A stretch of DNA of 64,000 nt from Burkholderiales bacterium (GTDB lineage: Bacteria; Pseudomonadota; Gammaproteobacteria; Burkholderiales; Ga0077523), in contig JALHMS010000005.1 in NCBI GenBank assembly GCA_022843925.1, positions 203,733 to 267,732 on the forward strand, in the 5' to 3' direction. The translations under genes and the position numbers were made by a program. How positions within the stretch are numbered: the stretch's first letter is position 1; each line of letters starts with the position of its first letter. Positions 8,726 to 17,604 of this stretch are shown here, piece by piece. The notes under the pieces are model-generated. The model did no database searches. It saw nothing but the letters and a program-made list of their open reading frames with translations, and was not told the DNA's origin.

Positions 8726-10264
8726 ATGCGGGCCGCCGACAAAGCACCCACGGCGTCCTTCCGCCTGCCGCCCCCCTCCCTGATGCACGTCAACGCCGAA
8801 CCAGCGGTCACGCCCCCGTCCGTCGCTACCGCAGCAGTGCTCTGTTGCGCGCTCTGGCTCTTCGCCCAGTTCTCGGCGACCGGGCGTGTGCTCGTCCACT
8901 GGCTGTCCGGCCCGCTCCTGCCCGGTGCATCGGCCACGGCAGCGCCGCTCTTCATCGCCGGCGTGACCTGCGCGCTCCTGCGCATGGCGGTGCCCGGACG
9001 CGAGGCGATGGGTGCCGCGGGCCGGCGCCGCTGGACCCTGGCACTCCTCGCAGCCCTCGTCATCGGCCATGGCATCGTCCTCGCGGATCATCTGCTCTGG
9101 GCCGGGGAGGCCGGCCTGTCACCGACCGACCATGGTTGCCGGGGGGGCGGCACCGACCTGGTCTGCGACGACCTTCTGCACAGCCGCTTCGGCGCCACGC
9201 TGCTCGCCGCCACGTGGTCCGATCTCACGCTCGGCACCGTCCCGCCGCTCCCCGGCATCGGCATCCTGGCCGCACTCCCGGTGGCCGTGCTCGCCGCATT
9301 GGTCCTGCTGCCGGACGTGCTCCGGCGCTTCGGCCATGCGGCGCCGCTGGTGTGGCTCTACGTGTTCTCGGTCGTCCATGCGGTGGTCGCGCTGGTGGAT
9401 GGCGGCCCCCTGTCCGTGCGGACGCCGTTGAGCTTCGCCGTGCTGCTGATCGTGATCGGCGCCCGCAGCCGCCATCACCTCGTGGAGCGCGTCCGCTGCG
9501 GATGGCCATGGCCCGTCGCCGCCGTCGCGTTCACGGTCGGTGTGCACAGCGGGTGGTCCGACCTGGGCGGTGGCGCAGCCCTCAACGGCTGCGCGATGCT
9601 GGCCGTCGTGTGCGCCGCCCCGCTCGCCCTGGGCTGGCAGCCCGTCCGGGCAGCGCGGCGCCGCATGCGATCCATTGCCGCGGTGCTGACGCTCGGTTGC
9701 GCCGGGGTCGTCTACGTACTCGAAACCGCCAATGGTGCCGGTGCCCTGCTGCAGCCCCTGTCCGCAGGCTACCGCTACACCGTGCTGGATCTCGACCGCG
9801 TCGCCGTGGTTCGTACCGAGCCGGTGCCGGTCGGCTGGAGCGCAGTCGACGTCTACCGGACCCAGGGCGACGATCCGCTCGAGCCGCGCCGGGTCTTCCT
9901 TTGGCGCGACAACGGTGAACCTCGGGGGACCCTTTCGGTGTCCGTCGTCCTGCCCGTGGGGCGGAGGATCCCGCCGCCGGCCCGCCTGCCGGTCCATGCG
10001 CCGGCCCGCATCCTGGGTTCCGTCCCCGATGCGGATGTCCGGAAGGAGGTGCTGTGGATCCGCGGCGAGGATGGCGCGGTGCCGCCGTACTTCCCCGAGC
10101 CGGGATCCTTCCTGGCCGGCAACAATGCCGCGGTGCATCTGCATCTCGTGGCCGCGCTGCTGCGCTACACCGGGCTCTCCGGATTCGCCTTGGCGCCCCT
10201 GGCCTCGCCCGACGACACCGGTCAGGAATCCATCGCCCGCCCGATCGCGATCGTCGCGCGCTGA
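8726..10264 (+). CDS. Polytopic membrane protein of unknown function
   Basis: A 512-residue protein I do not recognise. The first ~330 residues hold about eight hydrophobic segments, e.g. VATAAVLCCALWLFAQF, WTLALLAALVIGHGIVLAD, ILAALPVAVLAALVLLP, FAVLLIVIGA and SIAAVLTLGCAGVVYVL. A soluble tail of roughly 180 residues follows (TVLDLDRVAVVRTEPVPVGW to the end), probably periplasmic. A cysteine pair lies in an extracytoplasmic loop (DHGCRGGG, DLVCDD). Start at ATG 8726 is supported by AAGG upstream; ATG 8783 is possible. It follows the GGDEF-EAL gene by 49 bp and converges on the phosphatase gene, ending 7 bp from it. Confidence 0.75.
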   Translation: MRAADKAPTASFRLPPPSLMHVNAEPAVTPPSVATAAVLCCALWLFAQFSATGRVLVHWLSGPLLPGASATAAPLFIAGVTCALLRMAVPGREAMGAAGRRRWTLALLAALVIGHGIVLADHLLWAGEAGLSPTDHGCRGGGTDLVCDDLLHSRFGATLLAATWSDLTLGTVPPLPGIGILAALPVAVLAALVLLPDVLRRFGHAAPLVWLYVFSVVHAVVALVDGGPLSVRTPLSFAVLLIVIGARSRHHLVERVRCGWPWPVAAVAFTVGVHSGWSDLGGGAALNGCAMLAVVCAAPLALGWQPVRAARRRMRSIAAVLTLGCAGVVYVLETANGAGALLQPLSAGYRYTVLDLDRVAVVRTEPVPVGWSAVDVYRTQGDDPLEPRRVFLWRDNGEPRGTLSVSVVLPVGRRIPPPARLPVHAPARILGSVPDADVRKEVLWIRGEDGAVPPYFPEPGSFLAGNNAAVHLHLVAALLRYTGLSGFALAPLASPDDTGQESIARPIAIVAR

Positions 10265-10271
10265 TCGCGCC

Positions 10272-11873
10272 TCACGGGCTGGGCGGCGGGAAGCCGAAGG
10301 CGTCCTGCATCACGTGAAAGATCCAGTGCTGCTCCATCACCCCGTGCACGAGCGCGGCACCCGGGCCGGTCGCGTAGATGGCGACGTCCTCCCCGCCGTG
10401 GGTCTCGGACGGCAGCGGGATCGTGGCCTCCTGGCGGAAATCAGGACCGTGCGTGTCCTCGGTCGACAGGTCGGGGCGCGCGCGTCCGGCCTTCGCGGCG
10501 TCGCGCCAGCCCGGCCCGTTCTGATAGCCGAGCGTCGTGAAGGGCAGTCCGAGGAGATCCCGGGAGGGTGCCACCGGCGCGCCATCCACGTCGGGCACGT
10601 CCCGCACGATGCCGAGGATGTCGTTGCCCCGATGCGGATAGCCCGCCATGGTGAATACGTGGCTGTGGTCGGCCGTGACGATGATGAGCGTCTCGCGCGG
10701 ATCGGTCATCTCGACGGCGCGCTGCACCGCCCGTGACAGCTCCACGGCATCCGTCAGCGCGCGCCGTGCGTTGCCCCCGTGGTGCCCGTGATCGATGCGC
10801 CCCGCCTCCACCTGCAGGTAGTACCCGCGCGGATTGCGCGACACGATGCGGATCGCCTTGTCGGTCATCTCGGTGAGCGAGGGTTCGCCGCCCTTGTCCG
10901 ACAAGCGATCCAGCTCGTACTGCATGTGGGAGTTCTCGAAGAGCCCCAGCAGGTGCCGTGTCTTCGCCGGGTCGATGGCGTCGAACTCCGCCTTCCGCCA
11001 GACGTAGGCGGCGCGGCCGGGGCCGCCCCGGGTCGCGATCCATTCGTCGGTCAGCTTCCGGCCGTCGCGCCGCGTGCCCGGTGCGCCGCGCTCCGGTTCG
11101 ATCGCCGTCTCCGGATAGAAGAACGTCCGACCGCCGCCCAGCACCACGGCGAGGCTCGATCGGACGGTGGCCGGCAGGTCGATGAGCTGCGCGGCGATGT
11201 CCGGCAGGGTGCAACTGCCCGGCGCGCGGCCGACCTTCGCTTCGTACAGGCGGATCTCGCGGTCGGATTCCCAGTCGCGCACGGAGCTGTGGGCGTAGTT
11301 CGCCGCCGGGGTCGCGTGGGTGATGCGTGCCGTCGACACCACGCCGGTCGACTTGCCGGCAGCGGCGGCGCGTTCGAGGATCGTCGGCAGCGCCTTCGCC
11401 GCGATCACGCGCGCGTCGCACTCGGCGCGTGCCGTCGTGTGATCCACCGACAGCATGCCCTCGCGCGCCTTGTACCCCGTGACCATCGCCGTCATCGTCG
11501 GCGCGGAGTCCGAGGTCTGCTGGTCCCACGAATACGTCTTCGCCAGCGCGACGTTCGGGAACCGCTCGAACGGCAGCGAATGCTCCTCGCCGGGCCCCCC
11601 GGCCTGCTGGCCCGCGAGGATGCGCGCCGCCGTCACCGTGGTGACGCCCATGCCGTCGCCGACGAAGAGGATCACGTTCTTCGCACGCGGCGGCAGGGTC
11701 GGCCTGGCTTTCGCGTCGCGAAGGAAGCGCTGGCCGCTGTCGTACCAGTCCTGCACGGATTCGGGGCCGCGGACCGTCGGCTCCGCGGCGAGGATGGTCG
11801 ATGGGACTGTGGCCATCGTCGCCGCCAGCGAACACACGCAGAGGAGACGCCGCATCCCGGTGGCCGTCCCCAT
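10272..11873 (-). CDS. Exported alkaline phosphatase (PhoA superfamily)
   Basis: A 533-residue periplasmic phosphomonoesterase candidate. A signal peptide ([20 protein letters not shown], cleavage near TILAAE) precedes the alkaline phosphatase fold: NVILFVGDGMG (metal Asp), TSDSAPTMTAMVTG with the nucleophilic Ser, then RIDHGHHGGN, TADHSHVF and SETHGGEDVAIYATGPGA, the metal-binding His/Asp residues. It is longer than E. coli PhoA owing to insertions around residues 220-300. The start ATG overlaps the eda stop by one base (TGATG), so it is read as the last gene after edd-eda, though no metabolic link is evident. Confidence 0.9.
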   Translation of the reverse strand: MGTATGMRRLLCVCSLAATMATVPSTILAAEPTVRGPESVQDWYDSGQRFLRDAKARPTLPPRAKNVILFVGDGMGVTTVTAARILAGQQAGGPGEEHSLPFERFPNVALAKTYSWDQQTSDSAPTMTAMVTGYKAREGMLSVDHTTARAECDARVIAAKALPTILERAAAAGKSTGVVSTARITHATPAANYAHSSVRDWESDREIRLYEAKVGRAPGSCTLPDIAAQLIDLPATVRSSLAVVLGGGRTFFYPETAIEPERGAPGTRRDGRKLTDEWIATRGGPGRAAYVWRKAEFDAIDPAKTRHLLGLFENSHMQYELDRLSDKGGEPSLTEMTDKAIRIVSRNPRGYYLQVEAGRIDHGHHGGNARRALTDAVELSRAVQRAVEMTDPRETLIIVTADHSHVFTMAGYPHRGNDILGIVRDVPDVDGAPVAPSRDLLGLPFTTLGYQNGPGWRDAAKAGRARPDLSTEDTHGPDFRQEATIPLPSETHGGEDVAIYATGPGAALVHGVMEQHWIFHVMQDAFGFPPPSP

Positions 11874-12517
11874 CAGCGCAGCGCCGAGGCCGCGGCGGCG
11901 AGCGCCGTGATGCCCGCCCAGTGACCCGCCTGCACCATGTCCCTGGGGATCATCCACGACCCGCCCACGCAGGCGACATTCGGGAGAGCCAGATAGCTGC
12001 CCGCATTTGCAGGGCCGATGCCGCCGGTCGGGCAGAACGCGAGATCGGGAATCACCGAGGCGAGTGACGACAGGAACTTCGCACCGCCGGCGGCTTCGGC
12101 CGGGAAGAACTTCAGATGCCGCAGTCCGCGCTCGCGGGCCGCCATCGCCTCCGACGCCGTCGCGATGCCGGGCAGCAGCGGCACCGACTGCGCCAGCGCC
12201 GCGGACGCGAGTGCATCGGTGAGGCCCGGCGACACCGCGAAGCTCGCACCGGCTTCCGCGGCTGCGTGCAACTGCTCCGCGTTCAGCACGGTGCCGACGC
12301 CGACGATCGCATCCGGCAACGCCGCGCGCATGAGCGCGATCGCCTCCAGGGCCACCGGCGTGCGCAGCGTCACTTCGAGCACGGTGAGCCCGCCGGCCAC
12401 GAGGGCCTGCGCGAGCGGCACGGCATGCGAGAGGTCCTCGATGACGATGACCGGAATCACCGGTCCGCGGCCGAGCGTGGCGGCCAGTGTGTCGTGCCTG
12501 ACGGTGTCGTGGGTCAT
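11873..12517 (-). CDS. eda: KDPG aldolase
   Basis: 214-residue 2-keto-3-deoxy-6-phosphogluconate aldolase, cleaving KDPG to pyruvate and glyceraldehyde 3-phosphate, the last Entner-Doudoroff step. The TIM-barrel class I aldolase features are visible: [41 protein letters not shown], the Schiff-base lysine in LKFFPAE, and FCPTGGIG. It starts 8 bp after edd and is read with it. Some homologues also act on 2-keto-4-hydroxyglutarate; context favours KDPG. Confidence 0.95.
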   Translation of the reverse strand: MTHDTVRHDTLAATLGRGPVIPVIVIEDLSHAVPLAQALVAGGLTVLEVTLRTPVALEAIALMRAALPDAIVGVGTVLNAEQLHAAAEAGASFAVSPGLTDALASAALAQSVPLLPGIATASEAMAARERGLRHLKFFPAEAAGGAKFLSSLASVIPDLAFCPTGGIGPANAGSYLALPNVACVGGSWMIPRDMVQAGHWAGITALAAAASALR

Positions 12518-12525
12518 CGATGCGC

Positions 12526-14352
12526 TCACGGGTGCAGAAGATCGAAGAGGGTGGCGCCGGCATCCGCGCGGCTCACGCCGGCGCGGAAGGGCGCGAAGAG
12601 TTCGCGGCCCACGCCGAGGCCGTCCTGCCCATCGTGGACCGCCGGGGCGCGCGCCGCGAACTCTGCCGCATCGACGAGCACCTCCAGCCGGCCCGTCACG
12701 CCATCCACCCGGATCCGGTCGCCGTCGCGCACGCGGGCGATCGCGCCGCCCTCCGCGGCTTCGGGCGTGACGTGGATCGCCGCAGGCACCTTGCCCGATG
12801 CGCCGGACAGGCGTCCGTCCGTCACCAGCGCCACGCGATGACCGCGGTCCTGCAGCACCGCGAGCGGTGGCATCAGCTTGTGCAGTTCGGGCATGCCGTT
12901 CGCGCGCGGCCCCTGGAAGCGCACGACCGCGACGACATCGCCGGACAGCTCGCCGGCCTTGAACGCCTTCTGCAGCGCGTCCTGCGAATGGAAGACGCGG
13001 GCCGGTGCCTCGATGACGTGGCGGTCCGCCGCCACGGCGGACGTCTTGATGACCCCGGTGCCGAGATTGCCTGTCAGCATGCGCAGCCCGCCCGTGGGAT
13101 GGAACGGATCGTCCACCGGGCGCAGCACGTCGCGGTCGCCGCTCGTCGCCGTGGCATCGCGCCACGTGAGGGTGTTCGATGCATCCACCCCCGGCTCGAC
13201 GAGATAGCCGTCGAGCCCCGTGCCCCACACCGTCTTCACGTCGGCGTGGAGCAGACCCGCCGAGAGCAGTTCGCGGATCATGAAGCCCATGCCACCGGCC
13301 GCGTGGAAGTGATTCACGTCGGCCTTCCCGTTCGGATAGATGCGCGTGAGCAGCGGCACCACCTCCGCGAGGTCCGAGAGGTCGTCCCACGTGATGTGGA
13401 CGCCCGCCGCCGCGGCCATCGCGATGAGGTGGATGGTGTGGTTCGTCGATCCGCCCGTCGCGTGCAGGCCCACGATGCCGTTCACGATGGCGCGCTCGTC
13501 CACCACGTGACCGATCGGCGTGAAGTTCGCCCCACCGGCCGTGAGCGCCACCACGCGCTGTACGGAGGCCCGTGTCACGGCGTCGCGCAGCGGCGTGCCG
13601 GGGTTCACGAACGTGCCGCCGGGCGGGTGCAGGCCCATCAGCTCCATCAGCATCTGATTGGTGTTGGCGGTGCCGTAGAAGGTGCACGTGCCGGGCCCGT
13701 GGTACGACTGCGCCTCGGCTTCCAGGAGTTCCGCGCGCCCCACCTTGCCCTCCGCGTACAGCTGGCGGATCCGGGCCTTCTCTCCATTGGGCAGACCGGA
13801 GGTCATCGGCCCGGCGGGGATGAAGATCGACGGCAGGTGGCCGAAGCGCAGCGCACCCATCAGCAGACCGGGGACGATCTTGTCGCACACGCCGAGATAG
13901 CACACGGCATCGAACATCTGGTGCGAGAGCGCCACCGCCGTCGCGAGCGCGATCACGTCGCGCGAGAAGAGCGACAGCTCCATCCCTGCCTCCCCCTGCG
14001 TGACGCCATCGCACATCGCCGGGACGCCGCCGGCCACCTGGGCCGTTGCGCCGACCTCCCGGGCCGCACTGCGGACCACCTCGGGGAAGTGCTCGAACGG
14101 CTGGTGCGCCGAGAGCATGTCGTTGTACGCCGTCACGATCGCGACGTTCGGACTGTCGCCCTCGCGCAGCTTCGCCTTGTCGTCGGCCGTGCACGCCGCG
14201 AAGCCGTGCGCGAGGTTCGCGCAACCCATCTTCGCGCGGCGGGATCCTTCGCCGGCGGCGCGGTCGATCATCTCCAGATAGGCGGTGCGCGGGCCCCGGC
14301 TGCGCTCCACGATGCGGCGGGTCACCTCGGCGACACGGGGATGCACGCTCAT
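12526..14352 (-). CDS. edd: 6-phosphogluconate dehydratase
   Basis: 608-residue dehydratase (IlvD/Edd family, Fe-S enzyme) producing KDPG from 6-phosphogluconate. Family motifs: [38 protein letters not shown] (Fe-S Cys), [44 protein letters not shown] and [17 protein letters not shown]. Length matches E. coli Edd closely. The ATG at 14352 has an excellent GGAGGT Shine-Dalgarno. It is followed 8 bp later by eda and preceded by pgl and zwf on the same strand, giving a complete glucose-6-phosphate to pyruvate/GAP route in one cluster. Confidence 0.97.
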   Translation of the reverse strand: MSVHPRVAEVTRRIVERSRGPRTAYLEMIDRAAGEGSRRAKMGCANLAHGFAACTADDKAKLREGDSPNVAIVTAYNDMLSAHQPFEHFPEVVRSAAREVGATAQVAGGVPAMCDGVTQGEAGMELSLFSRDVIALATAVALSHQMFDAVCYLGVCDKIVPGLLMGALRFGHLPSIFIPAGPMTSGLPNGEKARIRQLYAEGKVGRAELLEAEAQSYHGPGTCTFYGTANTNQMLMELMGLHPPGGTFVNPGTPLRDAVTRASVQRVVALTAGGANFTPIGHVVDERAIVNGIVGLHATGGSTNHTIHLIAMAAAAGVHITWDDLSDLAEVVPLLTRIYPNGKADVNHFHAAGGMGFMIRELLSAGLLHADVKTVWGTGLDGYLVEPGVDASNTLTWRDATATSGDRDVLRPVDDPFHPTGGLRMLTGNLGTGVIKTSAVAADRHVIEAPARVFHSQDALQKAFKAGELSGDVVAVVRFQGPRANGMPELHKLMPPLAVLQDRGHRVALVTDGRLSGASGKVPAAIHVTPEAAEGGAIARVRDGDRIRVDGVTGRLEVLVDAAEFAARAPAVHDGQDGLGVGRELFAPFRAGVSRADAGATLFDLLHP

Positions 14353-14395
14353 GCGGATACCTCCTTCGGAAACGACGGCATGCCACCGCCCGACA

Positions 14396-15088
14396 TCATG
14401 GACACCAGAACACGTCGACCGTTGCCCGCGACAGCACCGCACGCACCGGCAGGACCGACTCGGGGCCGGACTGCAGCGCGCGATCGAGCACGGCCCGCTT
14501 GCCCGCGCCCTCCACGTGCAGCGCGATCGTCTGCGCGGACAGCAGCGCGGGGAGCGTCAGGGTGAGACGCGGTTCGACTGCCGCGGCGGCGCGCATCGTC
14601 TCGACACGCCGCGCACCTGCCGGATCGAGGCACGCCGGCAGGTTGTCGCCATCGGGGAAGAACGACGCCGTGTGCCCGTCGTCGCCCATGCCGAGCACCG
14701 CGACGGTCAGCGGCCACGGTACCGCATCGAGCGCGCACTCCGCGAGATCGCGGTCGACGTGCTCGTCGGCCCCCCCTCGGTAGAGCCCGACGAACGCCGC
14801 GGTGGCCGCCCGGGCGCGCATCAGGTGGGCGCGCACCAGGCGCTCGTTCGAGCGTTCGGCGTCCGGCGGGACCCGGCGCTCGTCCACGAGCGTGACGGTA
14901 ACGTGCTCCCAAGGGAGATCGAGGCCCGACAGCGCCTCGAAGAAGCGCACCGGCGTGCGTCCGCCCGACACTCCGAGCGATGCCGCGCCGCGAGCGTTCA
15001 CGCCGGCACGGAGCCTGTCCCCGACGAATGCGGCGAGCCCCTCCGCGAGTGCCGCGCCGTCGGCGAGCTCATGCATCGAGATGGGCAT
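14396..15088 (-). CDS. pgl: 6-phosphogluconolactonase
   Basis: 230-residue SOL/DevB-type lactonase hydrolysing 6-phosphogluconolactone. Visible motifs: [54 protein letters not shown] and [14 protein letters not shown]. The coding region overlaps the zwf 3' end by 20 bp. I prefer ATG 15088 (MPISMHEL); ATG 15076 would shorten it by four residues. The order zwf-pgl-edd-eda puts it between the enzymes making its substrate and using its product. Confidence 0.94.
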   Translation of the reverse strand: MPISMHELADGAALAEGLAAFVGDRLRAGVNARGAASLGVSGGRTPVRFFEALSGLDLPWEHVTVTLVDERRVPPDAERSNERLVRAHLMRARAATAAFVGLYRGGADEHVDRDLAECALDAVPWPLTVAVLGMGDDGHTASFFPDGDNLPACLDPAGARRVETMRAAAAVEPRLTLTLPALLSAQTIALHVEGAGKRAVLDRALQSGPESVLPVRAVLSRATVDVFWCP

Positions 15089-16562
15089 CGCGGTTCCAGC
15101 TGGCGTCCTCGTGCCAGGTGCGGCCATCGCGCTCGATAAGGGCGACGGAGGCGGACGGGCCCCACGTGCCGGCCGCGTAGGGCTTCGGCTTGTCCTCGGC
15201 CTCGCGCCAGGCGTCCATGATCGGGTCGATCCACGACCACGCGGCCTCGACCTCGTCGCGCCGCATGAAGAGCGTCTGGTCGCCGCGCACGACGTCCATC
15301 AGCAGCCGTTCGTAGGCGTCCGGATTGCGCACGCCGAAGGCCTCCGCGAAGCTCATGTCGAGCGAGACCTGCTTGAGCCGCATGCCGCCGGGGCCGGGGT
15401 CCTTGATCATCAACCACAGCTTCACGCCCTCGTCCGGTTGCAGGCGGATCACGAGGTGGTTCGAATGGATCGGGCCGGCGCGGTCCGGGAACGCCGAGTG
15501 CGGGATCGGACGGAACGCCACGACGATCTCCGAGAGCCGCTCGGGCAGCCGCTTGCCCGTGCGCAGGTAGAAGGGCACGCCGGCCCAGCGCCAGTTGGCG
15601 ATCTCGGCCCGCAGGGCCACGAAGGTCTCGGTGCCGCTCGTCCGGCCGAGTTCCTCCGCGTACCCCGGCACCGTGGCGCCGTTCGCCACGCCCGCCCGGT
15701 ACTGGCCGCGGACCACCGCCGTGTCGAGCAGCCTTCGCTCGATGGGTTTCAGGGCCTTCAGCACCTTCAGCTTCTCGTCGCGCACGGCGTCGGCGGCGAG
15801 CTCGCCGGGTGGTTCCATCGCGACGAGGCAGAGGAGCTGCAGCAGGTGGTTCTGCACCATGTCGCGCATCGCGCCCGCGGTGTCGTAGTAGCCCGCACGG
15901 CCCTCCACGCCCAGGCTCTCCGACGTCGTGATCTGCACGTGGTCGATGTGCTCGGCGCGCCACAGCGGCTCGAAGAGCGCGTTGGCGAAGCGCAGCGCCA
16001 TGAGGTTCTGCACGGTCTCCTTGCCGAGGTAGTGGTCGATCCGGTAGATCTCGGCCTCCGGGAACACGCAGCCCACGGCGTCGTTCACCGCCCGCGAGGA
16101 CGCCAGGTTCTTGCCGATGGGCTTCTCCAGCACGACCCGCGATTGCGGCGACGCCACGCCATGCGCGCGCAGCCGTTCGCAGATGGGCCCGAAGAGTTCA
16201 GGCGAGGTCGCCAGGTAGAAGACCCGGATACGGTCGGGCGCCTCGCCCAGTTTCGCCGCGAGGTCGTTCCAGCCGGCGTCGGAGGCCGCATCGAGTGCGA
16301 GATAGTCGAGCCGGGCGAGGAAGCGCGCTGCGGCGTCGGGGTGACTGGCGGCGTCCTTCGAGATCGCCTTCGCCGCCTGCGCGCGGAACTCGTCCGCTGC
16401 CATCGCCGTACGGGCTGCCCCGAGGATGCGCGCCGCCGCGGGGAGCTGCCCGGCGTTGTCGCGCTGGAAGAGCGCCGGCAGCAGCTTGCGACGGGAGAGG
16501 TCTCCCGTGGCGCCGAAGACGACGAGGTCGAAGGCATCGACCTGGATGATGCGAGCGGTCAT
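15069..16562 (-). CDS. zwf: Glucose-6-phosphate 1-dehydrogenase
   Basis: 497-residue NAD(P)-dependent dehydrogenase, the entry to the Entner-Doudoroff and oxidative pentose phosphate routes. The Rossmann motif VVFGATGDLSRRKLLPALF lies at the N-terminus and the active-site signature RIDHYLGKETVQNL in the middle, with EKPIGKNLASS before it. The C-terminal TLFMRRDEVEAAW and WGP segments are also typical. It is the first gene of the cluster; a TACAAT within a perfect inverted repeat (16643-16665) lies about 80 bp upstream. No HexR-type operator could be recognised. Confidence 0.97.
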   Translation of the reverse strand: MTARIIQVDAFDLVVFGATGDLSRRKLLPALFQRDNAGQLPAAARILGAARTAMAADEFRAQAAKAISKDAASHPDAAARFLARLDYLALDAASDAGWNDLAAKLGEAPDRIRVFYLATSPELFGPICERLRAHGVASPQSRVVLEKPIGKNLASSRAVNDAVGCVFPEAEIYRIDHYLGKETVQNLMALRFANALFEPLWRAEHIDHVQITTSESLGVEGRAGYYDTAGAMRDMVQNHLLQLLCLVAMEPPGELAADAVRDEKLKVLKALKPIERRLLDTAVVRGQYRAGVANGATVPGYAEELGRTSGTETFVALRAEIANWRWAGVPFYLRTGKRLPERLSEIVVAFRPIPHSAFPDRAGPIHSNHLVIRLQPDEGVKLWLMIKDPGPGGMRLKQVSLDMSFAEAFGVRNPDAYERLLMDVVRGDQTLFMRRDEVEAAWSWIDPIMDAWREAEDKPKPYAAGTWGPSASVALIERDGRTWHEDASWNRDAHLDA

Positions 16563-16642
16563 GGAGGGTCCCGTGGTTCACGCCAGGCCGGATGCGCGAC
16601 GTGCGCACCTTCGCACGCGCCGGAAGGACGCGGGCGTTCGAT

Positions 16643-16665
16643 GGGTGGTTCGATTGTAACCACCC
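16643..16665 (-). promoter_or_regulatory. Perfect inverted repeat around a TACAAT box upstream of zwf
   Basis: GGGTGGTT, a 7-nt spacer and AACCACCC form a perfect 8-bp inverted repeat in the 162-bp gap between the hydrolase gene and zwf. On the minus strand the centre reads TTACAATCG, a plausible -10 element about 80 bp before zwf; no good -35 is apparent. The symmetry suggests an operator overlapping the promoter, but a plain hairpin is equally compatible. Confidence 0.4.
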
Positions 16666-16724
16666 GCCCATCCCGCGGGCATGACGTTGCGGAACCACCC
16701 CGGGCCCGAGGCCCGGAGGATGCC

Positions 16725-17600
16725 TCAGTACGGACCGGGCCGCGCCGCGGACCCCAGCATCTCGCCGTAGACGTCCGTGCGGCGGTCCCGCAGCAGCTGG
16801 TTGAACTCGTTCAGGCTGCGGCGACGGCGGGCGTCGGCGAGGTTGAGGTCCGCGATCAGCATCTCCTCCCGCTCGGTGCTCGCCGGGCCCGCGATGGGCC
16901 AGCCGGCCGCATTCACGATGAGGCTGTTGCCGAGGAAGGGCTGGCCGCGTTCGACGCCCACGCGATCGGCAGCGGCGACGAACATCGAGTTGGTGTGGGC
17001 GCCGCCCATCGCCAGGATGTTCGCCATCATCGGGAGGTGTGCCGGCTGCTCCGCCATCGGCACCCAGTTCGTCGCGACGCAGAGCAGGTCGGCCCCCTGC
17101 AGGGCGGCGAGCCGGAAGGTCTCCGGGAACCAGATGTCGTAGCAGATGGCGACCGCGATGCGGCCGGCGCCCGCGTGGAAGACCGGCATGCCGAGGTCGC
17201 CGGGCTCGAAGTAGAGTTTCTCCGCGCCCCACAGATGGTTCTTCCGGTAGGTGCCGACGTACCCACGCGGCCCCACCATCACCGCGGCGTTGTAGAGCTT
17301 GTCCCCCACGCGCTCGGTGATGCCGGCGACGATGAAGAGGTCGTGCTGCTTCGCGGCCTGCATCCACGCGTGAGTGGTGGGGCCGTCGGGCACGGACTCG
17401 GCGAGCGAGAAGGCCTCTTCGCGGGTCTCGAACACATAGCCCGTGTTGCAGAGTTCCGGCAGCACGACGAGGTTCGCGCCGTCCGCCGCGGCCTCGGCGA
17501 TCATCGCGAGGCTCCGCGCGACGTTCGCTTCCTTGCGGCCGATGTGCGGTTCCATCTGCAGGCAGGCCACGCGCAGCGGGCTTTCGGGGGGCTGTCTCAT
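16725..17600 (-). CDS. Nitrilase-superfamily carbon-nitrogen hydrolase
   Basis: 291-residue hydrolase with the Glu-Lys-Cys triad: E49 in VVLPELCNTGY, K120 in YRKNHLW and C153 in AICYDIWFPE. Such enzymes hydrolyse amides, N-carbamoyl compounds or nitriles; the CYD-WFPE pattern fits amidase/carbamoylase branches better than true nitrilases, but the substrate cannot be read. No signal peptide. The ATG at 17600 starts 4 bp after the amidase stop. As the last gene of the AmiC/AmiR-controlled transporter-amidase locus, it may complete breakdown of the imported compound. Confidence 0.88.
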   Translation of the reverse strand: MRQPPESPLRVACLQMEPHIGRKEANVARSLAMIAEAAADGANLVVLPELCNTGYVFETREEAFSLAESVPDGPTTHAWMQAAKQHDLFIVAGITERVGDKLYNAAVMVGPRGYVGTYRKNHLWGAEKLYFEPGDLGMPVFHAGAGRIAVAICYDIWFPETFRLAALQGADLLCVATNWVPMAEQPAHLPMMANILAMGGAHTNSMFVAAADRVGVERGQPFLGNSLIVNAAGWPIAGPASTEREEMLIADLNLADARRRRSLNEFNQLLRDRRTDVYGEMLGSAARPGPY

Positions 17601-17604
17601 CGAA

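Noticed and set aside
6214..9075. Minus-strand frame of about 950 codons opposite the GGDEF-EAL gene
   Set aside because: Antisense shadow of a gene with complete GGDEF and EAL motifs on the plus strand.
16563..16724. HexR operator upstream of zwf
   Set aside because: No TGTARTTWWATTACA-like sequence; the inverted repeat present has a different sequence.
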